A stretch of DNA of 64,000 nucleotides from JTS-RE37 sp963756115 (GCA_963756115.1 CAVWMN010000010.1:186001-250000), one strand, 5' to 3'; positions 1 through 9,413 are shown, numbered from the stretch's first letter. The notes: generated by a model not told the origin, from the letters alone. Numbers and translations are program-made.

Positions 1-356
1 ATCCGCATGGGGCGGAAGGTTTTGGGGTTCAGCAGACACCAGTGTGTCTTTGCCGTTACAAGGAGTTCCCGGGTTTTTTGGTTCCGCATCTCCACCATCC
101 TGACAGAAGTAGCCCCCCTGGTTTCAGCGATGTACGTCCGTATTTGGATGACATCCCCCAACAAGGCCGAACCTTTATAGGTGATGTGGTGGCTCATCAC
201 CACCCATATTACGTTTTTAAGTTCGTCCGGGACTGTGTCTTTCCAATGCTCCTTTGATATGTCCTGGATCCATTGAACATACCGCACGTTATTTACATGC
301 GCCAGTTCATCCAGGTCATCTGCAACAACGGCGATAGTTTTTTCATAGTACTGCAT
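1..356 (-). CDS. Acyl-CoA thioesterase, 4HBT hotdog fold (3' end cut by window edge)
   Basis: The reading frame is open from the ATG at 356-354 to the window edge, giving about 118 residues and no stop, so the C-terminus is missing. The N-terminal part contains DLDELAHVNNVRYVQWIQDI, which matches the conserved helix region of YbgC/FadM-type hotdog thioesterases (aspartate followed by HVNN and an aromatic residue). Such enzymes hydrolyse acyl-CoA thioesters in the cytoplasm. The start shares one base with the stop of the upstream glutaminyl cyclotransferase gene (TGATG), so the two are probably co-transcribed and translationally coupled. The acyl substrate cannot be told from the sequence. Confidence 0.75.
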   Translation of the reverse strand, partial: MQYYEKTIAVVADDLDELAHVNNVRYVQWIQDISKEHWKDTVPDELKNVIWVVMSHHITYKGSALLGDVIQIRTYIAETRGATSVRMVEMRNQKTRELLVTAKTHWCLLNPKTFRPMR

Positions 357-1396
357 CAGTCTTTTTTCTTGATCCTGATTTCAAATAGTTTGTCCCAATT
401 CTTGCCGGTAACAAAAAACGTTTGTCTCCCCGGATGATAGGCAACCCCGTTGAGGACATCGAGCTTATCATGTTTCTTCACCCTGGATTTTAGTCCCCCA
501 AAATTGATAACCCCTTCGATGGCGCCACTTTTGGCATCTATGATCATCATGCTCTCTTTCTGCCAGACATTGGCGTAGATCTTACCATCTACATATTCCA
601 GTTCGTTGGCTTTATTAAAAATCGATTTATCCGTGACGGTCTCAATATAGCCCACTTCTACCAAATTTTCGGGGTTCAGCAACCAGATCTTTTCGGTCCC
701 ATCACTCTTGTATATCTTTTGTCCGTCATTGCAGAGGCCCCAGCCTTCGGCACTCTTGCCATATTGAAAACTCCCTTTTCGGGTAAAGGATTCAAGGTCA
801 TAGAGGAATCCTACCTTACTCTGCCAGGTCAACTGGTAAATAGTGTTCCCAAGGATGGTTATGCCCTCCCCGAAATACGTTTTATCCAGGTCGATCTGCT
901 GCAAGACCTCCCCGTTTGTAAAATTTACTTTCCGCAGGTAGGATTCCCCCTTGCGACCCGTACCTTCATAAAGCACATCTCCGTGAAATTCAAGGCCCTG
1001 GGTAAAGGATTTGATGTCGTGGGGGAATTCGTTGATAATTTCATACGTATAGATTTCCGGGGCCGTTTTGGCCAGGACGCGGATCTTTTTCGAAACCTCT
1101 GTGGTTTTACCTTCATGGGCCACCCGTGCAGTCAACTCCTTATTCCCCAATTTGACTATGTCTAGTGTCACCTTGCTCCCGTCTGATGGTAGCTCCTGTC
1201 CGTCGATTACATAAACAACCTTGTCTACTGGGAGGCTTTTCCTGTTTTCCAGTGTAACCGAAATAGCCTGACCTGCCTGGAACTCCGAGGCATTGCCCTC
1301 TATCTTAAGGGCAAACAGGGTTGAAGGTTTGGGGTCTTCTCCACAGGCCAGGAAAAGCAAGACTATGCAAAATGTTGCAATTTTAAGCGGATGCAT
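356..1396 (-). CDS. Glutaminyl-peptide cyclotransferase, lipoprotein
   Basis: A 346-aa protein with a lipoprotein signal peptide (lipobox LFLAC, cysteine 18), then a beta-rich N-terminal extension of roughly 100 residues. The body, from about residue 115, resembles the glutamine cyclotransferase family (PF05096 type, five-bladed propeller), with the motifs FTQGLEF, YEGTGRKG, YFGEGI and YQLTW. The family converts N-terminal glutamine of exported peptides to pyroglutamate. It should be anchored on the periplasmic side of a membrane. It overlaps the downstream thioesterase start by one base, which suggests an operon. The extra N-terminal domain is common in Bacteroidota versions. The family call is secure; the substrate is inferred. 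Confidence 0.85.
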   Translation of the reverse strand: MHPLKIATFCIVLLFLACGEDPKPSTLFALKIEGNASEFQAGQAISVTLENRKSLPVDKVVYVIDGQELPSDGSKVTLDIVKLGNKELTARVAHEGKTTEVSKKIRVLAKTAPEIYTYEIINEFPHDIKSFTQGLEFHGDVLYEGTGRKGESYLRKVNFTNGEVLQQIDLDKTYFGEGITILGNTIYQLTWQSKVGFLYDLESFTRKGSFQYGKSAEGWGLCNDGQKIYKSDGTEKIWLLNPENLVEVGYIETVTDKSIFNKANELEYVDGKIYANVWQKESMMIIDAKSGAIEGVINFGGLKSRVKKHDKLDVLNGVAYHPGRQTFFVTGKNWDKLFEIRIKKKD

Positions 1397-1582
1397 GATG
1401 TTAAGATGTTAAATTGTAGTCTTTGATTTACGTTTTGAAATGGGAATGCCCATGGTAAAGATCGGGCATAAAAGGATTCTTTTTCAGCTCTTTATACTAA
1501 GATTTTAACTGCATCGAGACCCGGGAATCCCACTTTCAAAAGCCAGGCCAAGGTACTTGAATAATTTAAGAATCTAAAAATA

Positions 1583-1612
1583 TTGCCTGAAATTTAAAAG
1601 GTTGTATATTTG
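1583..1612 (+). promoter_or_regulatory. Promoter of the SRP RNA gene, Bacteroidota type
   Basis: TTG at 1583-1585 and TATATTTG at 1605-1612 are separated by 19 bases. They match the TTG / TAnnTTTG promoter of Bacteroidota primary sigma factor. The RNA body starts 6 bases after the -7 element, as expected for a stable RNA. Confidence 0.75.
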
Positions 1613-1617
1613 TACTT

Positions 1618-1711
1618 GGCAAGTCCTACACGACCAGCTCCTGCAGAATCCCCCAGGGCGGGAACGCAGCAAGGGTATGTGGTCGTAGCGGTGCGATGTA
1701 GGTAGCTTGCC
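1618..1711 (+). ncRNA. ffs: Signal recognition particle RNA (4.5S type)
   Basis: The ends pair (GGCAAG at 1618-1623 with CTTGCC at 1706-1711; next to them TCCTACA with TGTAGG). A second stem pairs GACCA with TGGTC. The apical part reads CCCCCAGGGCGGGAACGCAG followed by CAAGGG, the conserved SRP domain IV with its GGAA-like tetraloop and the Ffh-binding internal loop. The RNA is the scaffold of the signal recognition particle that targets membrane and secreted proteins to SecYEG. A T-run follows directly (1713-1719). The small bacterial form, without Alu domain, fits Bacteroidota. The start and end are set by the pairing and could be off by a few bases. Confidence 0.9.
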
Positions 1712-1857
1712 ATTTTTTTATGCCCTATAGTGAAGGATTTACCGGGGGTGATCCACCGGTAGTTCAAAAATAACTCGTCGCCTTACGCGGCATGATGGGC
1801 GGATATATGTGGTGCTGCTATCCGTTCTCCCCATTTTATTTGTTTATTTGTAGGATC

Positions 1858-2667
1858 ATGGAGAACAGGGTTGTATTGATTACCGGGGCCTCATCCGGAA
1901 TTGGAAAATCCATTGGGACCTTTCTCAGATCAAAGGGCTTTACAATATATGGTACTACCCGTACTAAAAGTAAATATCCCGGTTTTGACGAATTTGAGCT
2001 TTTGGAACTCGATGTACGCCTTCCGGAAAGCATTTCCCTGGCCGTAAGGGATATTATCTCACGGGAGGGAAGGCTTGATGTCCTTATCAACAATGCGGGG
2101 ATGGGGATCACAGGCCCTATCGAAGAAACCCCCCGCGAAGAAATGATCCGGGCGTTTGAGACCAACTGCCTGGGTGCCGTGGAAATGTCCAGGGCGGTTT
2201 TGCCCCAGATGCGGGAACAACACAAAGGGCTTATACTCAATATAACTTCTATTGCCGGCTATATGGGGCTTCCCTACAGGGGTATCTATTCGGCTTCCAA
2301 AGGGGCGCTGGAACTGGTTACAGAAGCCATGCGCATGGAAACCAAAAGGTTTGGGGTCCATATCACCAACCTGGCCCCAGGGGATTTTGCAACGAATATT
2401 GCAGCCGGCAGGTACCACACCCCGGTGGGGAGCAGTTCACCTTACAAGGAGGCATATGGAAATACCCTAAAAATGATGGATGACCATGTTGACCGCGGGG
2501 GAGACCCCGTTATAGTAGCAGAAAAGGTCTTGCAGATTATCAACACCAAAAATCCCGGGATCCATTACAAGGTGGGTAGCAACCTTCAGAAATTTTCCCT
2601 GCTACTAAAGAAAATACTACCCGATAAACTATACGAGAGGTTACTGTTACACCATTATAAATTGTAG
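1858..2667 (+). CDS. SDR family NAD(P)-dependent oxidoreductase
   Basis: A short-chain dehydrogenase of 269 aa from the ATG at 1858. The frame is open further upstream (from 1792), but that part is not SDR-like, and MENRVVLITGASSGIG is the normal start of the fold. Motifs seen: TGASSGIG (dinucleotide binding), NNAG, and the catalytic YSASK. The lineage resembles classical SDRs acting on ketones or fatty or retinoid-like alcohols, but the substrate cannot be assigned. It lies alone between the SRP RNA and the aldolase gene, on the same strand as both. Confidence 0.85.
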   Translation: MENRVVLITGASSGIGKSIGTFLRSKGFTIYGTTRTKSKYPGFDEFELLELDVRLPESISLAVRDIISREGRLDVLINNAGMGITGPIEETPREEMIRAFETNCLGAVEMSRAVLPQMREQHKGLILNITSIAGYMGLPYRGIYSASKGALELVTEAMRMETKRFGVHITNLAPGDFATNIAAGRYHTPVGSSSPYKEAYGNTLKMMDDHVDRGGDPVIVAEKVLQIINTKNPGIHYKVGSNLQKFSLLLKKILPDKLYERLLLHHYKL

Positions 2668-2731
2668 TTTTGCGAAACCTTTCAAGGGTCAGGCGATTTC
2701 AATTATCAAACCACTTTTAACATACCAGAGC

Positions 2732-3385
2732 ATGAAATTTTTTATAGATACGGCCGATTTAAAACAGATAAAGGAAGCACAGGAATTAGGTGTATTGGAT
2801 GGCGTTACCACCAATCCCTCTTTAATGGCCAAAGAGGGCATCACAGGCCGGAACAACATATTGAAACATTATGTGGCTATCTGCAATATTGTAGACGGGG
2901 ATGTTTCTGCAGAGGTCATTGCCACTGATTTTAAGCAAATGATCAAAGAAGGGGAGGAGCTTGCTGAATTGCATGAGCAGATCGTTGTAAAAATCCCTAT
3001 GATCAGAGATGGTGTCAAAGCGTTGAAATATTTTTCCGATAAAGGTATCCGGACCAACTGTACCCTGGTATTTTCACCTGGGCAGGCCCTGTTGGCAGCT
3101 AAAGCCGGCGCCAATTATGTTTCCCCTTTTATCGGACGGTTGGATGATATATCTACGGACGGGCTTAACCTTATTTCCGAGATCCGCCTGATTTATGATA
3201 ACTATGGATATGAGACCGAAATCCTTGCTGCTTCCATCAGGCATACAATGCATATCATCGATTGTGCCAAACTGGGAGCGGATGTGATGACAGGTCCGTT
3301 GTCTGCTATAGAAGGGCTGCTAAAACACCCCTTAACCGACATTGGCCTGAAGAAATTCCTGGCCGACTACGAGAAGGGGAATTAA
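2732..3385 (+). CDS. fsa: Fructose-6-phosphate aldolase / transaldolase-like protein
   Basis: A 217-aa protein, the length of the compact FSA/TalC subfamily of transaldolases. It begins MKFFIDTADLKQI and contains GVTTNPSL, the Schiff-base lysine region VVKIPM and the late motif AASIRH. The fold is a cytoplasmic TIM barrel, usually a decamer. In Bacteroidota this short form generally serves as the transaldolase of the non-oxidative pentose phosphate pathway. Whether this one acts as transaldolase or as fructose-6-phosphate aldolase cannot be decided from the motifs seen. It follows the SDR gene by 64 bases. Confidence 0.9.
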   Translation: MKFFIDTADLKQIKEAQELGVLDGVTTNPSLMAKEGITGRNNILKHYVAICNIVDGDVSAEVIATDFKQMIKEGEELAELHEQIVVKIPMIRDGVKALKYFSDKGIRTNCTLVFSPGQALLAAKAGANYVSPFIGRLDDISTDGLNLISEIRLIYDNYGYETEILAASIRHTMHIIDCAKLGADVMTGPLSAIEGLLKHPLTDIGLKKFLADYEKGN

Positions 3386-3471
3386 TCCGGACCGTCATGT
3401 AATGGATGGGGAGCGGGTATCACCTTCCAAATCCCGGTCCCTGTTAAAGTAAGCTCCGGGCTGACACTGAA

Positions 3472-4851
3472 TTAAAAGGAAGAGTAGACATTGGCGAAGG
3501 CGTTTACAATAATGCCATCCTTTGCAATAATGCTTTTATTGGGGTCATATACGATCAGCGTATGGGCCACCTGGTCAAAATTATCACTCCAGTATTGCTC
3601 GCCCTTATTAAGCTCGCTCGATTCAACGATGGATTTCCAGCGGGTATTGTCCGTCCTGAGGTTGATCCCTACAAAGGTATATTCCGGATGTTTTATACGG
3701 AGTTGTGAGATATGCTGGGTTATGTTCCTGAAATGACCCGGTTCAATCCCCGACCAGAAGTAAAAAACCACTTCCTTGTTCGAGGCGATCTCCTTTAAGG
3801 AAACCTTTTCACCTTCAATATTGTACACCAGCAAATCGGGTAACTCATTGTTGGGTTGCATCCGCCTGATCCCCTCGTATAAACTATCGATCTCATCTAT
3901 ATGCTTGTTGTTGCCGGAACGCTCATGGAAATCGTCTATAAACGTCTTGATATTGGCTTCTGAATCATGCTTGAGGAGGTAATCGACAGCTACACTCCTG
4001 AACAGGTTATCCCTCAATTCATGCTGCTTGATAAGGCTGTCTATCAGCACCAGTTTATGCTGGTTGAAATGGAGCTGGTTCGTCACCTTCCCATTCTCCA
4101 TATCACAAGCTTTCTGGCAACTCATATACGCCAGGTTGCCCAGATGGTACTTCATAAAATTGTAATAAGGCCGTAGGTAGATCAATGCCTCATCTTCATA
4201 ATCGATGTCCTTTCGATACGCATAGAAATTATCAGATAATTCATGGATAGCCGGATCGCCCTTGGTCTTTCTGTGATAGAAAGGATAAGCCTCTCTATTG
4301 ATATAGGAACTATAGTCTATACCTGCTTTGGCCACATCATATGCCTGGTCAGAGAAATCCATCTCCTTATTGAGGGCGTCAAGGGCTTCCTCCTTCTGAA
4401 GGCGCAGGGAGTCAATTTTATAGGTAAATTCTTCAGGTTCCAGGGTATACAGGGTAGATACGAAAGGCTCCTCTTCTTCATTGGCCAAAAACATGTCCAG
4501 CATAAAATTGTTGAGTTCCTCCCCCTGCCCGGAAAAAATAAGTGACTCATCAAAATTCAGGGTATTCAGGCGCATTTGAAGACTGTCACCTGCTTCAAGG
4601 TAAACATACTGCAATTCAGGACGGTGATAAAAATGATGCAAACCTTCCTGAACAGAATCAAGTTTAAAGCTAAACCTGTTTTGATCATCCAATCGTGCGG
4701 TATCAATAACTTTATCTCCGCGGTACAGAACAACATGATCACTGGTTGGATTTACAATCTCCCCGGCAAAAAAAACGCTCCGGGACTCTTTATTATTTTC
4801 AGCACAACCCACCCACAGGAAAAGAGAGAACCATAGTAAAATTTTGCTCAT
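3472..4851 (-). CDS. Thioredoxin-fold lipoprotein lacking the CXXC cysteines
   Basis: A 459-aa lipoprotein (signal peptide with lipobox LWVGC). Residues about 25-115 resemble the beta-sandwich domain (DUF4369 type) found at the N-terminus of many Bacteroidota TlpA-like proteins. A helical middle follows. From about residue 335 there is a thioredoxin-like domain with LPDLLVYNIEGEKVSLKE and VFYFWSGIEPGHF. At the position where TlpA proteins have WCxxC, this protein reads SGIEPGH, with Glu and His in place of the two cysteines, so thiol-disulfide chemistry is not expected. A binding or structural role in the periplasm is inferred. The gene stands alone, convergent with the aldolase gene. Confidence 0.7.
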   Translation of the reverse strand: MSKILLWFSLFLWVGCAENNKESRSVFFAGEIVNPTSDHVVLYRGDKVIDTARLDDQNRFSFKLDSVQEGLHHFYHRPELQYVYLEAGDSLQMRLNTLNFDESLIFSGQGEELNNFMLDMFLANEEEEPFVSTLYTLEPEEFTYKIDSLRLQKEEALDALNKEMDFSDQAYDVAKAGIDYSSYINREAYPFYHRKTKGDPAIHELSDNFYAYRKDIDYEDEALIYLRPYYNFMKYHLGNLAYMSCQKACDMENGKVTNQLHFNQHKLVLIDSLIKQHELRDNLFRSVAVDYLLKHDSEANIKTFIDDFHERSGNNKHIDEIDSLYEGIRRMQPNNELPDLLVYNIEGEKVSLKEIASNKEVVFYFWSGIEPGHFRNITQHISQLRIKHPEYTFVGINLRTDNTRWKSIVESSELNKGEQYWSDNFDQVAHTLIVYDPNKSIIAKDGIIVNAFANVYSSF

Positions 4852-5103
4852 ATAGATTTATCTGCCATGTGTACACAAAGCTAAAGAAACCAGTAAGTAC
4901 GGGCTGTTAAGGGGGAGTTAAAAATTGCTAATAGTAGTTAAGGGCCTGTTTATCGTCCTTTCTTATCGGATAAACCGACTTTTTTAACTCCGGGCCGGTG
5001 CCTAAAAAATTAAGTGTTTCCCACAATACCTTAAACTTCCCCCAATAAGACCTGAGTATGGTCAGGATTCCCTATTTTTGCAAAAATTTTTAATAGAGGA
5101 ACT

Positions 5104-6732
5104 ATGTTATCTGTGTCCAATTTATCGGTTCAATTTGGGAAAAGGGTGTTGTTTGACGAGGTGAATGTATCGTTTACACAAGGCAATTGCTATGGGGTAA
5201 TCGGCGCAAATGGTGCCGGAAAATCAACCTTGCTGCGAATTATTTCCGGCCAGAGCGATCCCACTTCCGGCCATGTACACCTGGAGCCGGGAAAACGCAT
5301 GTCTGTCCTGGAACAGGACCATAATGCCTATGATACGCATACCGTACTGGAAACCGTGGTCATGGGGAATCAGCCCTTGTTTCAGATCAAAAAGGAAATG
5401 GATGCGCTCTACGCAGATTATACCGACGCGAATGCCGACAGGATTGGGGAACTGCAGGTTGCATTTGAGGAAATGAATGGCTGGAATGCCGACAGCAATG
5501 CCGCTGCCCTGCTTTCCAACCTTGGGATACCCGAAGAATCGCACTATACCCTAATGTCCGATCTGGACTCTAAACTCAAGGTGCGGGTCTTGCTGGCCCA
5601 GGCACTTTTTGGCAACCCGGATGTACTGATCATGGATGAGCCGACCAATGACCTGGATTACGAGACTATCAACTGGCTGGAAAATTTCCTTGCGGATTAT
5701 GAGAATACCGTAATCGTCGTTTCGCATGACCGCCACTTCCTGGATTCGGTCTGCACGCATGTGGCCGACATTGATTTTGGTAAGATCAACCTCTATTCCG
5801 GGAACTATACATTTTGGTATGAAAGCAGCCAGTTAGCTGCACGGCAGCGAGCTCAACAGAATAAAAAGGCGGAGGAAAAGGCAAAGGAACTACAGGAATT
5901 CATTCAGCGTTTCAGTGCCAATGTCGCGAAAAGCAAGCAGGCTACATCCCGAAAGAAGATGCTTGCAAAACTGAATATTGCGGATATCAAACCATCAAGC
6001 CGGCGGTATCCTGCCATCATATTCGACCGCGAGCGCGAAGCGGGGGACCAAATTCTGAATATAGAAAATTTAAGTGCGGTAAGCGAGGACGGGGAGGTAT
6101 TGTTCAACAATGTGAATATCAACCTGGCCAAGGGAGACAAAGTAGCTGTCCTGTCCAGGGATTCACGGGCAACAACAGCCTTCTATGAGATACTAAACGG
6201 GAACCGTAAGGCTTCCGGCGGGACTTTTCAGTGGGGGATCACTACAACCCAATCTTATTTGCCAGCAGATAACGCGGGGTTTTTTACGAATGAGCTCAAC
6301 CTGGTCGATTGGTTGCGGCAATGGGCCAAGACGGAAGAAGAGCGGGAAGAAGTATATATCCGGGGATTTTTAGGAAAAATGCTCTTTAGCGGGGAGGAAG
6401 CATTGAAACAATGCAGCGTATTGTCCGGTGGCGAGAAGGTGCGCTGTATGCTCAGCAGGATGATGATGATGCGGGCCAATGTCCTGATGTTGGATGAACC
6501 AACGAACCACCTCGACCTGGAAAGCATCACTGCATTTAATAATTCTCTTACTAATTTTAAAGGCACCCTGCTCTTCACTACCCATGACCATCAATTTGCT
6601 CAAACAGTGGCTACCAGGATCATCGAATTGACCCCTAAAGATACTATAGACAGGTATTTAACGTTTGATGAATATATGTCCGACAAATCTATAAAGGAAC
6701 AAAGAGAAAAAATGTATACCGTTTTGGCGTAG
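5104..6732 (+). CDS. ABC-F family ATPase, YbiT-like, with one degenerate ATP site
   Basis: A soluble 542-aa protein with two ATP-binding cassettes and no membrane segment, which places it among ribosome-associated ABC-F proteins. NBD1 has an intact Walker A (GANGAGKST, residues 34-42) and MDEPTNDLD, but its signature motif is replaced by SDLDSK. NBD2 has an intact LSGGEKVR signature and LDEPTNHLD, but its Walker A reads SRDSRATTA. Because each site combines one Walker A with the signature of the other cassette, one composite site looks intact and the other lost on both sides. A -7 box TATTTTTG lies at 5073-5080, without a clear TTG. A translation-linked role is inferred from the family. Confidence 0.85.
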   Translation: MLSVSNLSVQFGKRVLFDEVNVSFTQGNCYGVIGANGAGKSTLLRIISGQSDPTSGHVHLEPGKRMSVLEQDHNAYDTHTVLETVVMGNQPLFQIKKEMDALYADYTDANADRIGELQVAFEEMNGWNADSNAAALLSNLGIPEESHYTLMSDLDSKLKVRVLLAQALFGNPDVLIMDEPTNDLDYETINWLENFLADYENTVIVVSHDRHFLDSVCTHVADIDFGKINLYSGNYTFWYESSQLAARQRAQQNKKAEEKAKELQEFIQRFSANVAKSKQATSRKKMLAKLNIADIKPSSRRYPAIIFDREREAGDQILNIENLSAVSEDGEVLFNNVNINLAKGDKVAVLSRDSRATTAFYEILNGNRKASGGTFQWGITTTQSYLPADNAGFFTNELNLVDWLRQWAKTEEEREEVYIRGFLGKMLFSGEEALKQCSVLSGGEKVRCMLSRMMMMRANVLMLDEPTNHLDLESITAFNNSLTNFKGTLLFTTHDHQFAQTVATRIIELTPKDTIDRYLTFDEYMSDKSIKEQREKMYTVLA

Positions 6733-6759
6733 TATCATTGGACCCCAAATCTCAATGCT

Positions 6760-7920
6760 ATGATGACCTACAAATTTTGCTGTTGTATTATGGCCCTGTT
6801 GGTCTTGGGTTGTGCTAAACCCGATAAAGGTCACCCCACTGACACTCACCAGGCGGGAACGGATGTGAACTATACTGTCCTTTTGAGAAAAGATGCCGTC
6901 CTGCAACAGGCTTATTTTAGTGCCGATGCCACCTTAATCCAGTCCGTCAACCCGATAGGGGAGACAGCAATGCTTACCTATCCCAAACTGAGTTACCGGG
7001 AAGGCAATAGTATCAGTTTATACGCGCCCCAGCCCGACTGTACAGGCGAAGTTGTCCGGTTTAATTTCAATACAGACCAGAAAGTGGTGATCCCTGTTTT
7101 TGAGGATATTGCCTCCTGTGCAATAGATGTTTTATCAATCACCCATTCCGCAGATGCCGTGTACCTGGCATACAGCTATCCGGGCTCAGGTCTCAAGGAA
7201 AAGCATTATTTTATACGGGCCGTCCCCGTGGCCGATGGTTTGAAAGCGTATTGGGAATACGAACTGTCGGAGGAGTCTATCCAGATAGTATTTTCCAATA
7301 GCAAAATTTTTGTCTTGTCACGGGATGAGGATAAGGGAGACAAGGATGGAGCTGATGACTTTACCCTGTTGGTTTTAAACCCTGCAGATGGTGTGTTGCT
7401 CCATGAGATCAACCTCGATGAAGATGCGCAAAAAATATTCCGGACAAATGAAGGACATGTACTGGTCACCTATCCGAAACTTCATTTGCTGATCGATAGC
7501 CAGACTTTAGGGATCCTTAAAACGGTACGCTATAATACCGGATCTGGTCCTAATTTCGGGTCTGTGGATAAGGCCTTTTTCGACCTGGTTGGGAACCTGT
7601 ACTATCCCATGCCAACCGGCTTATCCGGAACTACTTATAAAACCATCCCGGGGGTGTATGATTTTTCAAACAATACTTCCATAGTGTATTATTACGAGAA
7701 CTTCCTTACGGGGGCAGAACGAAAGTTTGAATATGAAATAGGGGATACCAGTTTGGTGGCGTATGACGCAGCCAACAATTTAATTCTTATAGGGTACCAG
7801 AAACTGGGTGAAAACGGGCTAGGTGGCCTGCTTCGTATCAGACCCACCCCCGGACTGGAATTGGTGGACAATATCGATCTGGATGGCATACCCTACGAAC
7901 TGTTCATCCCGGGCCAGTAA
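6760..7920 (+). CDS. Hypothetical lipoprotein, beta-rich
   Basis: A 386-aa protein not assigned to a named family. The N-terminus is a lipoprotein signal peptide (lipobox LVLGC), so the mature protein is membrane-anchored outside the cytoplasm. The body is rich in beta-strand stretches with repeated short segments such as LKTVRYNTGSG and NLILIGYQKLG. This would fit a propeller-like fold, but the repeats are too diverged for certainty. A second ATG follows directly at 6763. It starts 27 bases after the ABC-F gene on the same strand, so co-transcription is possible, although the predicted locations differ. Confidence 0.6.
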   Translation: MMTYKFCCCIMALLVLGCAKPDKGHPTDTHQAGTDVNYTVLLRKDAVLQQAYFSADATLIQSVNPIGETAMLTYPKLSYREGNSISLYAPQPDCTGEVVRFNFNTDQKVVIPVFEDIASCAIDVLSITHSADAVYLAYSYPGSGLKEKHYFIRAVPVADGLKAYWEYELSEESIQIVFSNSKIFVLSRDEDKGDKDGADDFTLLVLNPADGVLLHEINLDEDAQKIFRTNEGHVLVTYPKLHLLIDSQTLGILKTVRYNTGSGPNFGSVDKAFFDLVGNLYYPMPTGLSGTTYKTIPGVYDFSNNTSIVYYYENFLTGAERKFEYEIGDTSLVAYDAANNLILIGYQKLGENGLGGLLRIRPTPGLELVDNIDLDGIPYELFIPGQ

Positions 7921-7953
7921 ACCCTTCCCCGAGCTTTGATTTAGCGAAACTCC

Positions 7954-8664
7954 TTAATTCAGGTACTTGCTGTTCCAGATCGCCGGATTAAAATTCTTTC
8001 CTAAGGCGAACCCATAAAAGATTACAATAGCTGCTACACATTTGAACATAAAGAAGAAAATGATCCAGAATTCCGCACTGGATCCTGCTTTGGAGAACAA
8101 ACCATCGGGAACCAGCGAGGTAAGAATGTAACTGAGGAGCAGCACCAGCAGGGCCAGATTTCCGATATTTTTAAAGGGCCATACGGCAATCTTTCGCAAT
8201 GGATGAAGATCATTACCCCATTTATGGATCAGGTAGTAATAACCGTTACCCAAAGGGGCAAACAATAAGGGGTCATCCTTGTCTTCCAATTTAAACAGCC
8301 TGGAAGGAGCAATGATCTTAAATCCTTGTATGGTTATCCCATGTATTTTTTCTAATTGGGCGATCTTACTGACGGCTTCGGGGGGAATTTTTCCTTTGAA
8401 ATACTTGGTATCCAGGAAACGAAGCCTGTAATCCACACAGATCTGTTTGATGTGGTCAAGGTGGTAGATATTGGCGGTTTCCAGCAGATCCAGATTAAAA
8501 TCAAATCTTTCGTCTGTACCGGCCCGAAGGTTTTTTAGGATGTTATCCCGTTTTTCCGAAACCTCGTCCAAAATTTGATGGACATCCCTTAAGAGTCTTT
8601 TTTCCCGGTCCCGAACCCTGGAGAGTCTTTCTTCAATATTCGTTTTCTTCAGCAGCATAATCAA
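7954..8664 (-). CDS. Conserved hypothetical protein with two C-terminal membrane segments
   Basis: A 236-aa protein of unknown function. Residues 1-60 are highly charged and probably coiled-coil (RVRDREKRLLRDVHQILDEV). The middle part is soluble. Two hydrophobic segments lie at about residues 170-190 (ALLVLLLSYILTSLV) and 203-225 (WIIFFFMFKCVAAIVIFYGF), with a short C-terminal tail, so it should sit in the inner membrane with its bulk in the cytoplasm. The start could also be Met3. It is convergent with the lipoprotein gene and I cannot assign a role. Confidence 0.6.
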   Translation of the reverse strand: MIMLLKKTNIEERLSRVRDREKRLLRDVHQILDEVSEKRDNILKNLRAGTDERFDFNLDLLETANIYHLDHIKQICVDYRLRFLDTKYFKGKIPPEAVSKIAQLEKIHGITIQGFKIIAPSRLFKLEDKDDPLLFAPLGNGYYYLIHKWGNDLHPLRKIAVWPFKNIGNLALLVLLLSYILTSLVPDGLFSKAGSSAEFWIIFFFMFKCVAAIVIFYGFALGKNFNPAIWNSKYLN

Positions 8665-8860
8665 AAGTTAAGGAAGTACTATCAAAAGTAATGAATCGGT
8701 GATTCCCAATCAATTCCGTCAACGCTTATCTACGCGTTAATATTATGTTAATTTCTATGAACGACATGAAGGACATAGCCGAGTATCAGCATTGAAATTG
8801 TATATTGTCGATGATATTGTACCCTTGGTCGATAAAGTACATATCCCTCAGTACCACCCT

Positions 8861-9412
8861 ATGAAATTGCTATCAAATTTAGTAGCCCTGCTCTGTGTGT
8901 TTTTTGGCACCTGCATCTATTCACAGGCCATTCCGGATGAAATAGACCGGAATGCCATGGCTAATTCCATTATCAACAGTACCCGGGAATCCGCTAACCA
9001 CAAGACCCTGTATGCTGCTGTAACCGCGGCGGACCTGGTGGAAACGTTGGACGGGGCAGGGCCATATACAGTTTTTGCTCCCTCTGACATTGCCTTTAAA
9101 AAATTATCTGTTGGAAGGATCACATACTTGTTAAGGCCCGAAAATAAAAAGGAATTGCTTGCAATGGTCACCAGTCATATAGTTGCCGGTAATATTTCGG
9201 CCGCCCAGATATTGAAGGCGATGTGCCAGGGCTCAGGCAAGGCCACTTTTACAACCATTAAAGGCGAAGAATTAACAGCGACCATGGACGGGATCGATAT
9301 TGTGCTGACGGATACGAACGGCAATAAGGCCCGGATTACAACAGCTGATGCTAATCAGCGCAATGGGGTTATCCATGTCATTGACTCCGTTTTTATGCCC
9401 TGGAGAATCTGA
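8861..9412 (+). CDS. Secreted fasciclin (FAS1) domain protein
   Basis: A protein of 183 aa from the ATG at 8861. The frame opens at 8792, but only the later ATG gives a signal peptide (MKLLSNLVALLCVFFGTCIYSQ). The mature part is a single FAS1 domain: YTVFAPSDIAFKKL (H1 region), a central VTSHIVAGNI segment and the C-terminal NGVIHVIDSVFMP (H2 region). FAS1 domains act in adhesion or ligand binding, and secreted single-domain versions are frequent in marine Bacteroidota. The stop lies one base from the stop of pheT on the other strand. The ligand is unknown. Confidence 0.85.
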   Translation: MKLLSNLVALLCVFFGTCIYSQAIPDEIDRNAMANSIINSTRESANHKTLYAAVTAADLVETLDGAGPYTVFAPSDIAFKKLSVGRITYLLRPENKKELLAMVTSHIVAGNISAAQILKAMCQGSGKATFTTIKGEELTATMDGIDIVLTDTNGNKARITTADANQRNGVIHVIDSVFMPWRI

Positions 9413-9413
9413 T

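Noticed and set aside
719..1165. Long open frame antisense to the glutaminyl cyclotransferase gene
   Set aside because: It is a mirror frame of a gene with clear family motifs and has no features of its own.
3386..3450. GGACCG/CGGTCC inverted repeat after the aldolase gene as a terminator
   Set aside because: The loop is over 40 bases and there is no T-run.
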